Below, piece after piece: positions 6,377 through 12,892 of a stretch of 13,059 nt of DNA; positions within the stretch are counted from its first letter, which is position 1; the number at the start of each line of letters is the position of its first letter. The DNA is from Microcaldota archaeon. GTDB lineage: Archaea; Micrarchaeota; Micrarchaeia; Anstonellales; Bilamarchaeaceae. The notes beneath the pieces were generated by a model that worked only from the letters and a program-made list of their open reading frames with translations, ran no database searches and was not told the DNA's origin. Location of the stretch: positions 586-13,644 of the forward strand of contig JACPAS010000107.1 in the NCBI GenBank assembly GCA_016180665.1, given 5' to 3'. Position numbers and translations under genes: made by a program.

Positions 6377-7702
6377 ATGATAGATAGAATTGGAGTAATG
6401 CTTGTTGTTTTTCTCGTAGTTGTAGGTTGCACAGAACAATTAACATGTGGCAAACCGTATATTAAGGTTGGGAATAGCTGCTGTCTCGACAAAAATGATA
6501 ATTCAATTTGTGATAATAATGAGGGCCAAAAAGGAGATTCGATTGATGTAGATAAAGTAGCAAAAAAGGGAACTGACAATATAGTGGATGAGATAACACA
6601 AAAAGAAGTAGACAAAATAACTGCTGAACAAACTAAAAAAATAACAGATGATATAACGAAGCAGAAAACTAAAGAAATAACTGATAAAATACTCGGCAGC
6701 ATGGGTGCAACTGTTACTGGGGGAACGGCCGCTAAGAAATGCGATCCAAATATTCCAACCAAAAGACAGTTTGATAGTGAGCCTTATTATACTGGTTCAT
6801 TAATTGATGCGCATGTGCATATGCCTTCTGCATTTCCAATACCTGATTCTTTTGCAAAACAAGCAGAAGTTGAGATGCCAGCTTTTGACCAGGATGTGAA
6901 TAGAGCGGATGTTATCTGTCTTTTCGACAGAGAAGGAATTAAATCAGTGGTTGGGTTTTATCTAGTAGCAAATCTACTTACGGAGCAGTCAGTTGATACT
7001 GCTGAAGAAATGGAAAAGGAATATCCTGGGAGAATAGCACCGTTTTTAATATCCCCGCATGCTTCTTCTATTGATCTGAAACCTGAAGATGTAGAAAGTA
7101 TTATAGTCTCTAATAAAGGTTTGTTTAAAGGAATTGGGGAAATTGGAATGTATAAACCTGCATATAAGGACATGCAGCCAGATGATCCCAAATTTACAAA
7201 GTTATATGACATTGCAGATAAATATGATTTAGTTGTTATGATCCATCCTGATTCAGATAATAAAGAAGCGATTAAGAAGATACTAAAGGACTATCCAGAT
7301 ATTAACTTTCTATTCCACGGACCGGAATCTGCACCTTGGTTAGGAGAAATTTTTGATAATTATCCTAATGCATACTACACTCTTGACACGGATTTATTTC
7401 AGCTTGACAAAGAATATGGGCCTACAGGGATCTATGGAATAGAAAGCAAAGAAGAGTTTATTAGTTTCGTAGAAAATAATTATGATAAACTTCTGGAACG
7501 TAATATTAAAAACTGGAAAGAAGTGGTTGAAAAATATCCTGATAGGTTTACATGGGGTACGGATATTGCAGAGGAGTGGCAGTATGATCCAGAGGTTGGT
7601 GCATTACTGGAAGAAGGATCAAGGGCCTTTATTGGTCAGTTAGATCCAAAAGTACAGGAGAAATTTGCTTATAAAAATGCGGAGAGACTTTTGACTAAAT
7701 AA
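6377..7702 (+). CDS. Lipoprotein with extracellular amidohydrolase (TIM-barrel) domain
   Basis: 441 aa from the chosen ATG. Signal MIDRIGVMLVVFLVVVGC ends in a lipobox (VVGC), so the protein should be lipid-anchored outside the cell. Next comes a cysteine-rich segment with a DxNDNxxCDxNE calcium-loop-like motif (CCLDKNDNSICDNNEG), seen in other archaeal lipoproteins. About 55 residues of charged amphipathic helix with repeating K-I-T-D units follow, probably a stalk or coiled coil. From about residue 120 onward is an amidohydrolase_2-like barrel: DAHVH metal motif, GEIGMY, VMIHPDSD, FHGPES and WGTDIAEEW, the last being the typical distal aspartate. The substrate is unknown; relatives hydrolyse or decarboxylate small molecules. 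It is convergent with the tRNA gene, whose end lies six bases from the stop. Confidence 0.85.
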   Translation: MIDRIGVMLVVFLVVVGCTEQLTCGKPYIKVGNSCCLDKNDNSICDNNEGQKGDSIDVDKVAKKGTDNIVDEITQKEVDKITAEQTKKITDDITKQKTKEITDKILGSMGATVTGGTAAKKCDPNIPTKRQFDSEPYYTGSLIDAHVHMPSAFPIPDSFAKQAEVEMPAFDQDVNRADVICLFDREGIKSVVGFYLVANLLTEQSVDTAEEMEKEYPGRIAPFLISPHASSIDLKPEDVESIIVSNKGLFKGIGEIGMYKPAYKDMQPDDPKFTKLYDIADKYDLVVMIHPDSDNKEAIKKILKDYPDINFLFHGPESAPWLGEIFDNYPNAYYTLDTDLFQLDKEYGPTGIYGIESKEEFISFVENNYDKLLERNIKNWKEVVEKYPDRFTWGTDIAEEWQYDPEVGALLEEGSRAFIGQLDPKVQEKFAYKNAERLLTK

Positions 7703-7721
7703 AAAGATGCAGGGGACAGGA

Positions 7722-7829
7722 TTTCCAGTCTTGAGTCCAGAGTTTCCAGTTTCATAAAACTTGGTTTAAACTCATGATTTTTGGGCTGAAGCCCTTTTGT
7801 CATTGGAAAAAAATAATTCAAAAGGGCTC
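7722..7829 (-). other. 108-nt T-loop intron (after position 59) of tRNA-Leu(CAA)
   Basis: The 3' half of the T-arm is separated from its 5' half by this segment. Around the junction I see the T-stem as outer helix and a 4-bp central helix TTCA (7835-7832) with TGGA (7727-7724, one G-U). Three-base bulges AAG and AAT follow. Cutting each bulge after its second base gives exactly A59 joined to T60, the expected tRNA. The intron begins with a perfect 10-bp hairpin (7790-7799/7819-7828). AAA on both sides makes the DNA junction ambiguous by three bases, but the length is unchanged. Confidence 0.85.
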
Positions 7830-7861
7830 TTTGAACCTGTGTAGACGCTAGGCCAACAGAT

Positions 7862-7971
7862 TTCTTACTTCACTATTGAAATAAGAATAGCGAGATTTCT
7901 CCAGGCATAAGTATTGACTCATGCCTTTTTGTGAACTTTTTGGCATTAGAGAAACATAAGCCAAAAAGCTC
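7862..7971 (-). other. 110-nt canonical-site intron (37/38) of tRNA-Leu(CAA)
   Basis: Removal restores the 7-base loop CTCAAGA and the anticodon stem. The intron opens with a perfect 9-bp hairpin (7936-7944/7960-7968) of sequence GCCAAAAAG/CTTTTTGGC. At the cut, C32-T33-C34-A35 pairs with TAAG just before the last two intron bases at three of four positions, a weak version of the usual splice motif. The 5' part is similar to the intron at 33-161. Confidence 0.83.
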
Positions 7972-8013
7972 CTTGAGTCTGCCGCGTTTGACCGCTCCGC
8001 CACCCCTGCTTCT

Positions 8014-8146
8014 GTTTCTCTTATCTTCTAATCCACACTTCTGCTTTTACAATACATGCATGCCGTCATCGATTCATGTTGGCAAAGCCAACATGGGTAG
8101 TCCGTTGCATAGAAGGTCAGTCAGTTTGTTTCTCTTATCTTCTAAT
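8014..8146 (-). repeat. 19-bp direct repeat pair flanking a hairpin, upstream of tRNA-Leu(CAA)
   Basis: An identical 19-bp sequence (plus strand GTTTCTCTTATCTTCTAAT) occurs at 8014-8032 and 8128-8146, 114 bases apart. The inner copy ends four bases before the tRNA 5' end. Between them is a perfect 9-bp hairpin (8075-8083/8087-8095, loop AAA). A TATA-like TTATTAAAA near 8170-8180 on the minus strand would place a transcript start close to the outer copy, so both copies may lie in one long tRNA leader. No gene or known RNA is recognisable in 8010-8192. Confidence 0.55.
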
Positions 8147-8192
8147 TGCAGATTGCTGCATTTACTACTGTTTTAATAAGAAGTATGAAAAT

Positions 8193-8549
8193 TTATTGCT
8201 CCTCCCATAAACCAAAAAGATTTCCATCAGGATCAAATAAAACTACAAATACCCCCCGATTTTTTAATTCCTGCTTTCCGATTGCAATATTAGCCCCTAA
8301 TTTTACTGCTTCATCAACCTTTTTCTCTAAAGAGTGTACGGAGATGAAAATAAATTGAGTCTGGCCAGGTGCTAATACCGGTATAATCGCACCTTCTATT
8401 TCTTTATTTGGCGTTTGAATAACGTTATATTCAATAGGCGCACCTTCCAGTTTTTCGCTTTTCCATCCGAATAATTTAGAATAGAATTCAAGAGCTCTGG
8501 CTGGCATAAAAGATGGAAGAACAAATCCCCGAACTGAACCTTCTTTCAT
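8193..8549 (-). CDS. VOC (glyoxalase/bleomycin-resistance fold) family protein
   Basis: 118 aa forming one vicinal-oxygen-chelate module pair: beta-alpha-beta-beta-beta opening with RALEFYSKLFGW (18-29), then a second half with KKVDEAVKLGANIAIGKQEL and the end motif FDPDGNLFGLWEEQ. The usual first metal ligand (His/Glu in the opening strand, where this protein reads VRGFVLPSF) is not evident, so a metal-dependent reaction is doubtful; it may bind a small molecule instead. The start ATG is preceded by GGTGAC (8561-8556) at six bases, a good ribosome site. It is divergent from the thiol peroxidase gene. The exact function cannot be deduced. Confidence 0.85.
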   Translation of the reverse strand: MKEGSVRGFVLPSFMPARALEFYSKLFGWKSEKLEGAPIEYNVIQTPNKEIEGAIIPVLAPGQTQFIFISVHSLEKKVDEAVKLGANIAIGKQELKNRGVFVVLFDPDGNLFGLWEEQ

Positions 8550-8606
8550 AAGAATGTCACCAGAACTAATTTAGAACTTAGGCAATATAATTGTTTTGGT
8601 GATTGA

Positions 8607-9104
8607 ATGGATCGAAAAGTAACTTTCAAAGGAAATCCTTTGACATTGGTTGGAAGAGAGGTGCATGTGGGAGAAAACGCCCCAGAATTTAAAGTTACAA
8701 CTAATGACATGCAAGAAATAACTTTAGGTGATTTTAGAGGTAAGAATTTACTTGTTAGCGTTGTGACTTCTTTAGATACGTCAGTTTGTGAAGAGCAGAC
8801 AAAAAGATTTAATCAACAAACAACTCAAATTCCAGGTGTTGAATTGTTAACTGTGAGTATGGATTTGCCATTTGCTCAAGGAAGATTTTGCATTGCAAAA
8901 GACGTTAGCATAAAAGTTGCTTCAGATCACAGGGATGCGAGCTTTGGGCTGAACTATGGAGTTTTATTAAAAGAGTGGAGGTTACTCGCACGATCAATAT
9001 TCCTAATTGATAAAAATGGGAAAATAGTTTATAAGGAAATTGTACCTGAGATTACAACTCATCCTAATTACGAACTTGCATTGGAAGAAGCAAAAAAATT
9101 GTGA
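8607..9104 (+). CDS. tpx: Thiol peroxidase, Tpx-type atypical 2-Cys peroxiredoxin
   Basis: Reduces hydrogen and alkyl peroxides in the cytoplasm using thioredoxin-like donors. Peroxidatic C61 lies in SLDTSVCEEQTKRF with the catalytic threonine T58; resolving C95 is in GRFCIAKD, the Tpx position that forms an intramolecular disulfide. Further Tpx hallmarks are VTFKGNPLTLVG at the N-terminus, SDHRDASFGLNYGVL, RLLARSIFLIDKNG and PEITTHPNYE near the C-terminus. The length of 165 aa is typical. GGTGAT (8598-8603) lies three bases before ATG 8607. Tpx is chiefly a bacterial family, so lateral transfer into this archaeal lineage is plausible but not shown. The gene is convergent with the membrane protein gene five bases downstream. 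Confidence 0.93.
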   Translation: MDRKVTFKGNPLTLVGREVHVGENAPEFKVTTNDMQEITLGDFRGKNLLVSVVTSLDTSVCEEQTKRFNQQTTQIPGVELLTVSMDLPFAQGRFCIAKDVSIKVASDHRDASFGLNYGVLLKEWRLLARSIFLIDKNGKIVYKEIVPEITTHPNYELALEEAKKL

Positions 9105-9109
9105 AAGAA

Positions 9110-9811
9110 TTAGCTTAGATTATAGACATATTTTTTTTCTATATTTATTATCTTGCTAACGTCTATACTGGTTGATTGTTCTATTGCATTTAGAATGTTC
9201 GTAAATAGAATGTAACTTACAGATATCCCTACTGCAAACAACAAGCGCTCATAGATGACTATTGGAATCAAAGCTGCCCAGGCTTCCGGAGTCATTGGAA
9301 CTGACCATGCCCAAATTGCACCACCAACCGCATGCGCCGTAAATGTTGCACCTAGGCTTCTAAATAATAGATTATCTGGCAAGAACTTAACTGCTATTGG
9401 AATTAGCCAGAATAAACTGAAATACCAAGCCTGCGCACCCACTGGATGTGAGATGAATATTAGGATGGCAAGTATTGGAATTATTACACTTAAACGATCA
9501 CTGAATTTTGTTTCTTTATTTTTACTAAAATAGTATGCTGCAAACAGCATCGGAGCTAATCTTGCAACATTAAGAAAATCAAATTGTTTACCAGCTAACA
9601 CGAAGTTTGCAAGCTGGGCGAATAAAACAGTTAAAACTCCAAAGCCAGCACCTAAAAACCCACCAGCTACTGGACCCAAGAATTGAAATAATGTAAAAAA
9701 TTGATTTTCTTTGCCTACTAATTTAGAAAAATTTATATTCATACCAACTAAAGAAATTAATATAAAAAGCACTACAAACGCTAAACCTCTTTTAGATTTT
9801 AGAATTCCCAC
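9110..9811 (-). CDS. Polytopic membrane protein, possibly an ECF-transporter S-component-like protein
   Basis: 233 aa with about six hydrophobic segments: 9-25, 39-75 (glycine-rich GPVAGGFLGAGFGVLTVLF), 83-95, 107-135, 150-175 and 180-207. A polar tail of about 25 residues follows. Small hydrophobic size, a glycine/alanine-rich second segment and aromatic residues in an AWYF segment resemble substrate-binding S-components of ECF transporters, but I see no diagnostic ligand motif and no energy-coupling ATPases nearby. Treat it as an unassigned transporter-like protein. The start is GTG 9811, preceded by GAGGTGG six bases upstream, a strong ribosome site. Promoter: a 12-bp palindromic TATA-like box (9847-9858) shared with the divergent RNA. 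Confidence 0.6.
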   Translation of the reverse strand: MGILKSKRGLAFVVLFILISLVGMNINFSKLVGKENQFFTLFQFLGPVAGGFLGAGFGVLTVLFAQLANFVLAGKQFDFLNVARLAPMLFAAYYFSKNKETKFSDRLSVIIPILAILIFISHPVGAQAWYFSLFWLIPIAVKFLPDNLLFRSLGATFTAHAVGGAIWAWSVPMTPEAWAALIPIVIYERLLFAVGISVSYILFTNILNAIEQSTSIDVSKIINIEKKYVYNLS

Positions 9812-9846
9812 TATCCCACCTCAACGAGTGATATTAATGAAAACAT

Positions 9847-9858
9847 TAATTTAAATTA
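9847..9858. promoter_or_regulatory. Palindromic TATA-like box serving a divergent RNA and membrane protein gene
   Basis: TAATTTAAATTA is a perfect palindrome. On the plus strand it predicts a transcript starting near 9880, just before the closing stem of the structured RNA. On the minus strand it predicts a start near 9826, leaving a short leader with GAGGTGG before GTG 9811. Confidence 0.5.
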
Positions 9859-9879
9859 CTTGCTCTTATTTTTTAGTTT

Positions 9880-10012
9880 AGGCCGTTGCAAATTATAACG
9901 TAAGAATACCTAGAACTGCTCTTGCATCCGAAAGGATGCAAGTATAAGGCCGTCTATGAGATTGGTCTAAGATTAGGCCGGCATAGCACCATAAGTTAAT
10001 TTGCAACACGCT
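9880..10012 (+). ncRNA. Structured non-coding RNA, unknown family
   Basis: No coding sequence fits here. The ends pair perfectly over 11 bp (9885-9895 with 9997-10007). Inside are a 9-bp hairpin capped by GAAA (9921-9929/9934-9942) and a second arm with CTATG/CATAG (9954-9958/9982-9986) enclosing GGTCTA/TAGGCC (9964-9969/9974-9979), together a three-way junction of about 123 nt. The plus strand is favoured: it gives a GNRA tetraloop, an upstream TATA-like box at the right distance and a short TTTT after the stem. It does not match 5S rRNA, tRNA, SRP RNA, RNase P RNA, box C/D or H/ACA signatures that I could check. The closing stem ends three bases before the stop codon of the convergent reductase gene, so a 3'-end role for that message is an alternative. 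Confidence 0.65.
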
Positions 10013-10553
10013 ATTTTAGTTGAGCAACGAATCTAGCCCCGGCATTAAAGCATTCCTTTAATTTTACCTTATTTTTAAGGATTTCTCTTTCATGATCAGC
10101 AACACCCAGAACTGAGCCAATAACCTTAACTTTAAGGTGATAACAAAAGCGTTTCAACGCACGCTCACATCTTTTTGTAGATCTAAGACCTGCACCACCA
10201 ACACAAATTAAAAATATCTTTTTTCCTCTATAACGCGGCGGTTTGCAGTATGGATTTAACCTATCAATAAAGATTTTCATGTAAGTTGAAACTGCGTCGA
10301 AATAGGTTGGAGAAGCCAGTACCCAGGCATCTGCTTTTTCTAATTCAACATATAACTTCTGCATTTCATCTTTCACAATGCAGTAGTTTTCGTAATAACA
10401 GTCACTCCAGCCACAACAGACTTTAGGGTTAAGTTTTCTCAGAAGCACTAACTTAACATTCGCTCTATTCTTCCTGCAGCCTTTGACGAATTCATTAAGC
10501 ATTGCATCAGTATTGCTGTTTCTGTGGGAACCTGAGATTGCAAGAATTTTCAT
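10011..10553 (-). CDS. Flavodoxin-fold NAD(P)H-dependent FMN reductase / iron-sulfur flavoprotein-like
   Basis: 180 aa from ATG 10553. The opening KILAISGSHRNSNTDAML (2-19) is the FMN phosphate-binding loop; ASPTYFDAVSTYMKIFIDR and the GGAGLRST loop are further flavin contacts of the family. Relatives are dimeric flavin reductases or Fe-S flavoproteins with C-x2-C-x2-C-x5-C. Here the cluster is C46, C47, C52 and C58: the second position is Trp (W49), with an extra cysteine next to the first, so cluster binding is uncertain. The upstream in-frame TTG (10565) is unlikely because TTATTTAA at about 10575-10582 sits 25 bases from ATG 10553, consistent with a leaderless start. The redox partner is unknown. 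Confidence 0.85.
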   Translation of the reverse strand: MKILAISGSHRNSNTDAMLNEFVKGCRKNRANVKLVLLRKLNPKVCCGWSDCYYENYCIVKDEMQKLYVELEKADAWVLASPTYFDAVSTYMKIFIDRLNPYCKPPRYRGKKIFLICVGGAGLRSTKRCERALKRFCYHLKVKVIGSVLGVADHEREILKNKVKLKECFNAGARFVAQLK

Positions 10554-10589
10554 ATATAAAACCAAATGTATGTGTTAAATAAGTGCCAA

Positions 10590-11765
10590 CTATTTTCTAA
10601 AGAAAATTTTAGTTACCAGATAGAACAAAGCAACTCCAAAAACTAAAATGAAAATCCAATTCTCAGGAATTGAGAGATTTTCAAATTTTAAAGAACCTAG
10701 TGGGTTTTTCTTTTTTTCTGCCTCTGCTGTTTTATTTAGGTAGTTCTTCGCCTGAAGGTGTTCTGGATATAAAGTCAGGACCTTTTCAAATGATTCCTCT
10801 GCTTTATCATAGACGCCTTCTTCATATGAGTCAATCCCTTCTAAGAAAAAGGCATTAGTGTCTGAAACTTTATGCTCAAAATTAGCTGATTTTTCAAGAG
10901 CTTTAAGTTCATTTGAGTCAATTATATTTTTACCATTTTCTCCAAGTTCAACTCCAATTACATTACCTGTTTTGTCCGTAATCAGATTGAAGTATTTCCC
11001 GTACTCATCCTTAATTGTAGAAGAAGGCGGAACAGCGAATGATATTCCACTATCAGAACTGGAACTTGATTCTATAAAAACAGGCGTGATTATAGGATTA
11101 TCTGGTTCAACATAAGTTATAAGATAACCAGTGTCACCATTTGTGACATTTGACCCGTTTAAGAATGCGAGAGTGGGCGCATCAGAAACTGTTGTATTGA
11201 TAACTGCAACATTTGAATCTGAATAAATAACGGTTGCATTCATCAGATTGCCTTCTGGAGAACCCGTTGTGGTTAAACTGTCAGTTGGAACAAATATTAT
11301 TTTCCCTTCTTTGTAAGCAGAATTTATTTTTAATACTAGAGATTCACGACCACCATAATAATCCAGAAGATAAATGGCAAAGCTATCTATTTCAGAATCT
11401 GAAGGTTCTATACCGAACATTTTTATGTGCGCAACTCTTGCTGCATCTTTAATCATCAGATCTAATAGGGTTTCTGGTGCCCTTGAATTTTCTGGGTTCT
11501 TTTCCTGCACTGAAGCATCCACTAGAACAATACCATCAGAGCTAACAAATGCACCTTTAGTTGATTTAGTATTAGAGAGGACGTATTTCCTACCTAAGAG
11601 TTCCGGATAGCCAGTAAATATCTCTGCATTCGTATAAACTTCGTATGTTGTTTTAACCGATACATCAACTAATGCAGGCTGAGAGACTTCAGCTGATTTT
11701 TCAGGGCTATTGCCTTGCGCAAAAATTAAGGTCATTGAAAGCAAAAATATTAGGAGGGGTCTCAT
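10590..11765 (-). CDS. Secreted, C-terminally anchored protein: HtrA-like pseudoprotease domain plus TPR-like tail
   Basis: 391 aa. Signal peptide (RPLLIFLLSMTLIFAQG, 2-18) and a C-terminal membrane helix (about 369-387, ending FFRK) place residues 19-365 outside the cell. Several stretches align by eye with trypsin/HtrA proteases: GAFVSSDGIVLVDASV (71-86) with the region around the catalytic His, NVAVINTTVSDAPTLAFLN (185-203) with the DLAVLK region, GDTGYLITYVEP (210-221), and FNLITDKTGNVIGVEL (259-274) with the segment after the catalytic Ser. At the three catalytic positions I read S85, N185 and no GNSGG, so it should be inactive. A helical insertion spans about 95-150. Residues 302-343 resemble one or two TPR repeats. 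TATA-like ATTAAAAATT lies about 27 bases before the ATG, with no ribosome site (leaderless). Confidence 0.65.
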   Translation of the reverse strand: MRPLLIFLLSMTLIFAQGNSPEKSAEVSQPALVDVSVKTTYEVYTNAEIFTGYPELLGRKYVLSNTKSTKGAFVSSDGIVLVDASVQEKNPENSRAPETLLDLMIKDAARVAHIKMFGIEPSDSEIDSFAIYLLDYYGGRESLVLKINSAYKEGKIIFVPTDSLTTTGSPEGNLMNATVIYSDSNVAVINTTVSDAPTLAFLNGSNVTNGDTGYLITYVEPDNPIITPVFIESSSSSDSGISFAVPPSSTIKDEYGKYFNLITDKTGNVIGVELGENGKNIIDSNELKALEKSANFEHKVSDTNAFFLEGIDSYEEGVYDKAEESFEKVLTLYPEHLQAKNYLNKTAEAEKKKNPLGSLKFENLSIPENWIFILVFGVALFYLVTKIFFRK

Positions 11766-11855
11766 AAGAAAGAAAAAGAAGGCAGAATTTTTAATCCTTT
11801 ATGCTGAACCAGTTAAGTAATACCAATTAGTAAAATGAAGTTTTATATCGTTGGT

Positions 11856-12641
11856 TCAGTATAGATTGAGACGAGAAATCATTCTTGTCTCAGGATAGCT
11901 TTTTTCTGGCCTTAATAAATCCGTAATTTTCAGACAGTCTTCTTTACTTAGTGTACGAACTCTACGATTTATGAATTCATTTAGATTATTAATGTTATAG
12001 CCAGAAAGTGCATTTTTGACTGTTTTATTCCGATGCTGGAATAATTTGTTGATAACTTCTTCTGCAAAGCCATCAACAGCAAAAGTATTTTTAGTTAGAA
12101 TAATAATTGCTGAATCTACCCTAGGACTTGGGGAGAAAAGATGGCGCGGAACCTTTTGAACAAACTGAACAGTGAAAAATAGCTGGGAAGTAACTGAAAG
12201 GCGCCCATAATTTCCATCATTCGGCTTTGCAACCATTTTTTCTGCAAATTCTTTTTGAACCATAAGAACTGCTCTTTCGAAATTAAGATCTTTTAATGAG
12301 AAAATAATTTTTGAAGAGATGTTGTAGGGGATATTACCTATGATTATCTGTGGGTTGAGACTTTGAAGGTCCAGATCGAGAAAATCAGCAGATAATATTT
12401 CTATATTTTCTATGTCTATGAATTTTTGTTTTAATAGCTCTGAGAAACGGTGGTCTTTTTCCACTACGTATAGATGTTTAGGGCTTTTATCAAGGATTTT
12501 TTCTGTTAAGCGTCCGTCACCACCGCCAATCTCAAGAACCACCGTCCCATTAACAGAAGCAAGTGCAACTTCTTTCCTGAGAATATTATGATCAGATAAA
12601 AAACTCTGACCTAGCGATCTTTTTCTAAATGGTTGTTTCAT
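11856..12641 (-). CDS. ksgA: rRNA adenine N6,N6-dimethyltransferase KsgA/Dim1
   Basis: Dimethylates two adjacent adenines in the 3' hairpin of 16S rRNA during late small-subunit assembly, using S-adenosylmethionine. Motifs: GQSFL (11-15) at the N-terminus, SAM motif EIGGGDG (37-43), acidic E61 after the second strand, ADF (85-87), catalytic NIPY (103-106) and FSPSPRVDS (169-177), with a short helical C-domain. The length of 261 aa is normal. The start ATG lies inside the end of the DUF357 gene (17-base overlap), so translation is probably coupled. ksgA next to DUF357 and near csl4 fits an archaeal RNA-metabolism neighbourhood. Confidence 0.95.
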   Translation of the reverse strand: MKQPFRKRSLGQSFLSDHNILRKEVALASVNGTVVLEIGGGDGRLTEKILDKSPKHLYVVEKDHRFSELLKQKFIDIENIEILSADFLDLDLQSLNPQIIIGNIPYNISSKIIFSLKDLNFERAVLMVQKEFAEKMVAKPNDGNYGRLSVTSQLFFTVQFVQKVPRHLFSPSPRVDSAIIILTKNTFAVDGFAEEVINKLFQHRNKTVKNALSGYNINNLNEFINRRVRTLSKEDCLKITDLLRPEKSYPETRMISRLNLY

Positions 12642-12873
12642 TCTTGTTACCCGTTAATATTAGTATTCCATCTATTATACCATAAGCATAATTTACACAA
12701 CCAAAGGATGTGAAATAGTCTTTTTTATCAAAATAGTGAACGGCATCCTTCAAATAATTTTCAGCCCAGGAGAGTGGAACAGGATAAGTCTTATCTAATT
12801 TCATCTCCTTGAAAATGGAAATTATTTTTTTGAGTTTCTGTATATCTTTTTCTGCTCTTTCACGTTCATCCAT
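12625..12873 (-). CDS. DUF357 family archaeal protein
   Basis: 82 aa, all-helical: a charged helix (3-27), then AENYLKDAVHYFDKKDYFT and SFGCVNYAYGIIDGILIL, the typical DUF357 pattern of a helix carrying Y-L-x-D-A followed by YA-x-G-x-(I/L)D. Function is unknown; in archaea it is often encoded near RNA-processing genes. It is first in the minus-strand unit with ksgA, whose start it overlaps by 17 bases. A palindromic AT box is centred 25-26 bases upstream of its ATG, implying a leaderless message. Confidence 0.85.
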   Translation of the reverse strand: MDERERAEKDIQKLKKIISIFKEMKLDKTYPVPLSWAENYLKDAVHYFDKKDYFTSFGCVNYAYGIIDGILILTGNKNETTI

Positions 12874-12892
12874 ATGTTTAAATAAGATTCCG

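Larger units (their letters stand above)
7708..8009 (-). tRNA. tRNA-Leu(CAA) with two introns (anticodon loop and T-loop)
   Basis: Minus-strand exons reassemble a complete class II leucine tRNA of 84 nt: acceptor GCAGGGG/CCCCTGC with discriminator A (7708), D-arm GCGG with GGTC, anticodon stem GCAGA/TCTGT, loop CTCAAGA with anticodon CAA (7975-7973), a variable arm (GGC..GTC), T-stem ACAGG/CCTGT and T-loop TTCAAAT. Introns of 110 nt (7862-7971, position 37/38) and 108 nt (7722-7829, position 59/60) make up over 70% of the 302-nt gene. CCA is not encoded. TCTTTTTATTT after the 3' end is a likely terminator and overlaps the end of the lipoprotein gene. Removal of the T-loop intron is supported by a bulge-helix-bulge-like fold. 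Confidence 0.9.

Noticed and set aside
6343..6762. Minus-strand open frame of 139 codons under the lipoprotein gene
   Set aside because: It mirrors the Lys/Ile/Thr-rich stalk codons on the other strand and lacks promoter or ribosome site. Shadow of the real gene.
7931..8176. Open frame on the plus strand (81 codons)
   Set aside because: It runs antisense through the tRNA-Leu(CAA) exons and leader, has biased Leu/Ser/Pro composition typical of noise, and has no ribosome site.
9885..10007. 5S rRNA, tRNA or intron-split tRNA reading of the structured RNA
   Set aside because: The length and closing stem resemble 5S rRNA, but loop A/B/C consensus sequences are missing. No T-loop or anticodon arm can be built on either strand.
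10858..11115. Plus-strand open frame (85 codons) opposite the pseudoprotease gene
   Set aside because: It is antisense to a well-supported secreted protein, with Ser/Leu-rich composition and no start signals.
11804..11859. 8-bp inverted repeat CTGAACCA/TGGTTCAG between ksgA and the pseudoprotease gene
   Set aside because: The arms are 40 bases apart, one overlaps the ksgA stop codon, and there is no T-run or other support. Chance is likely.
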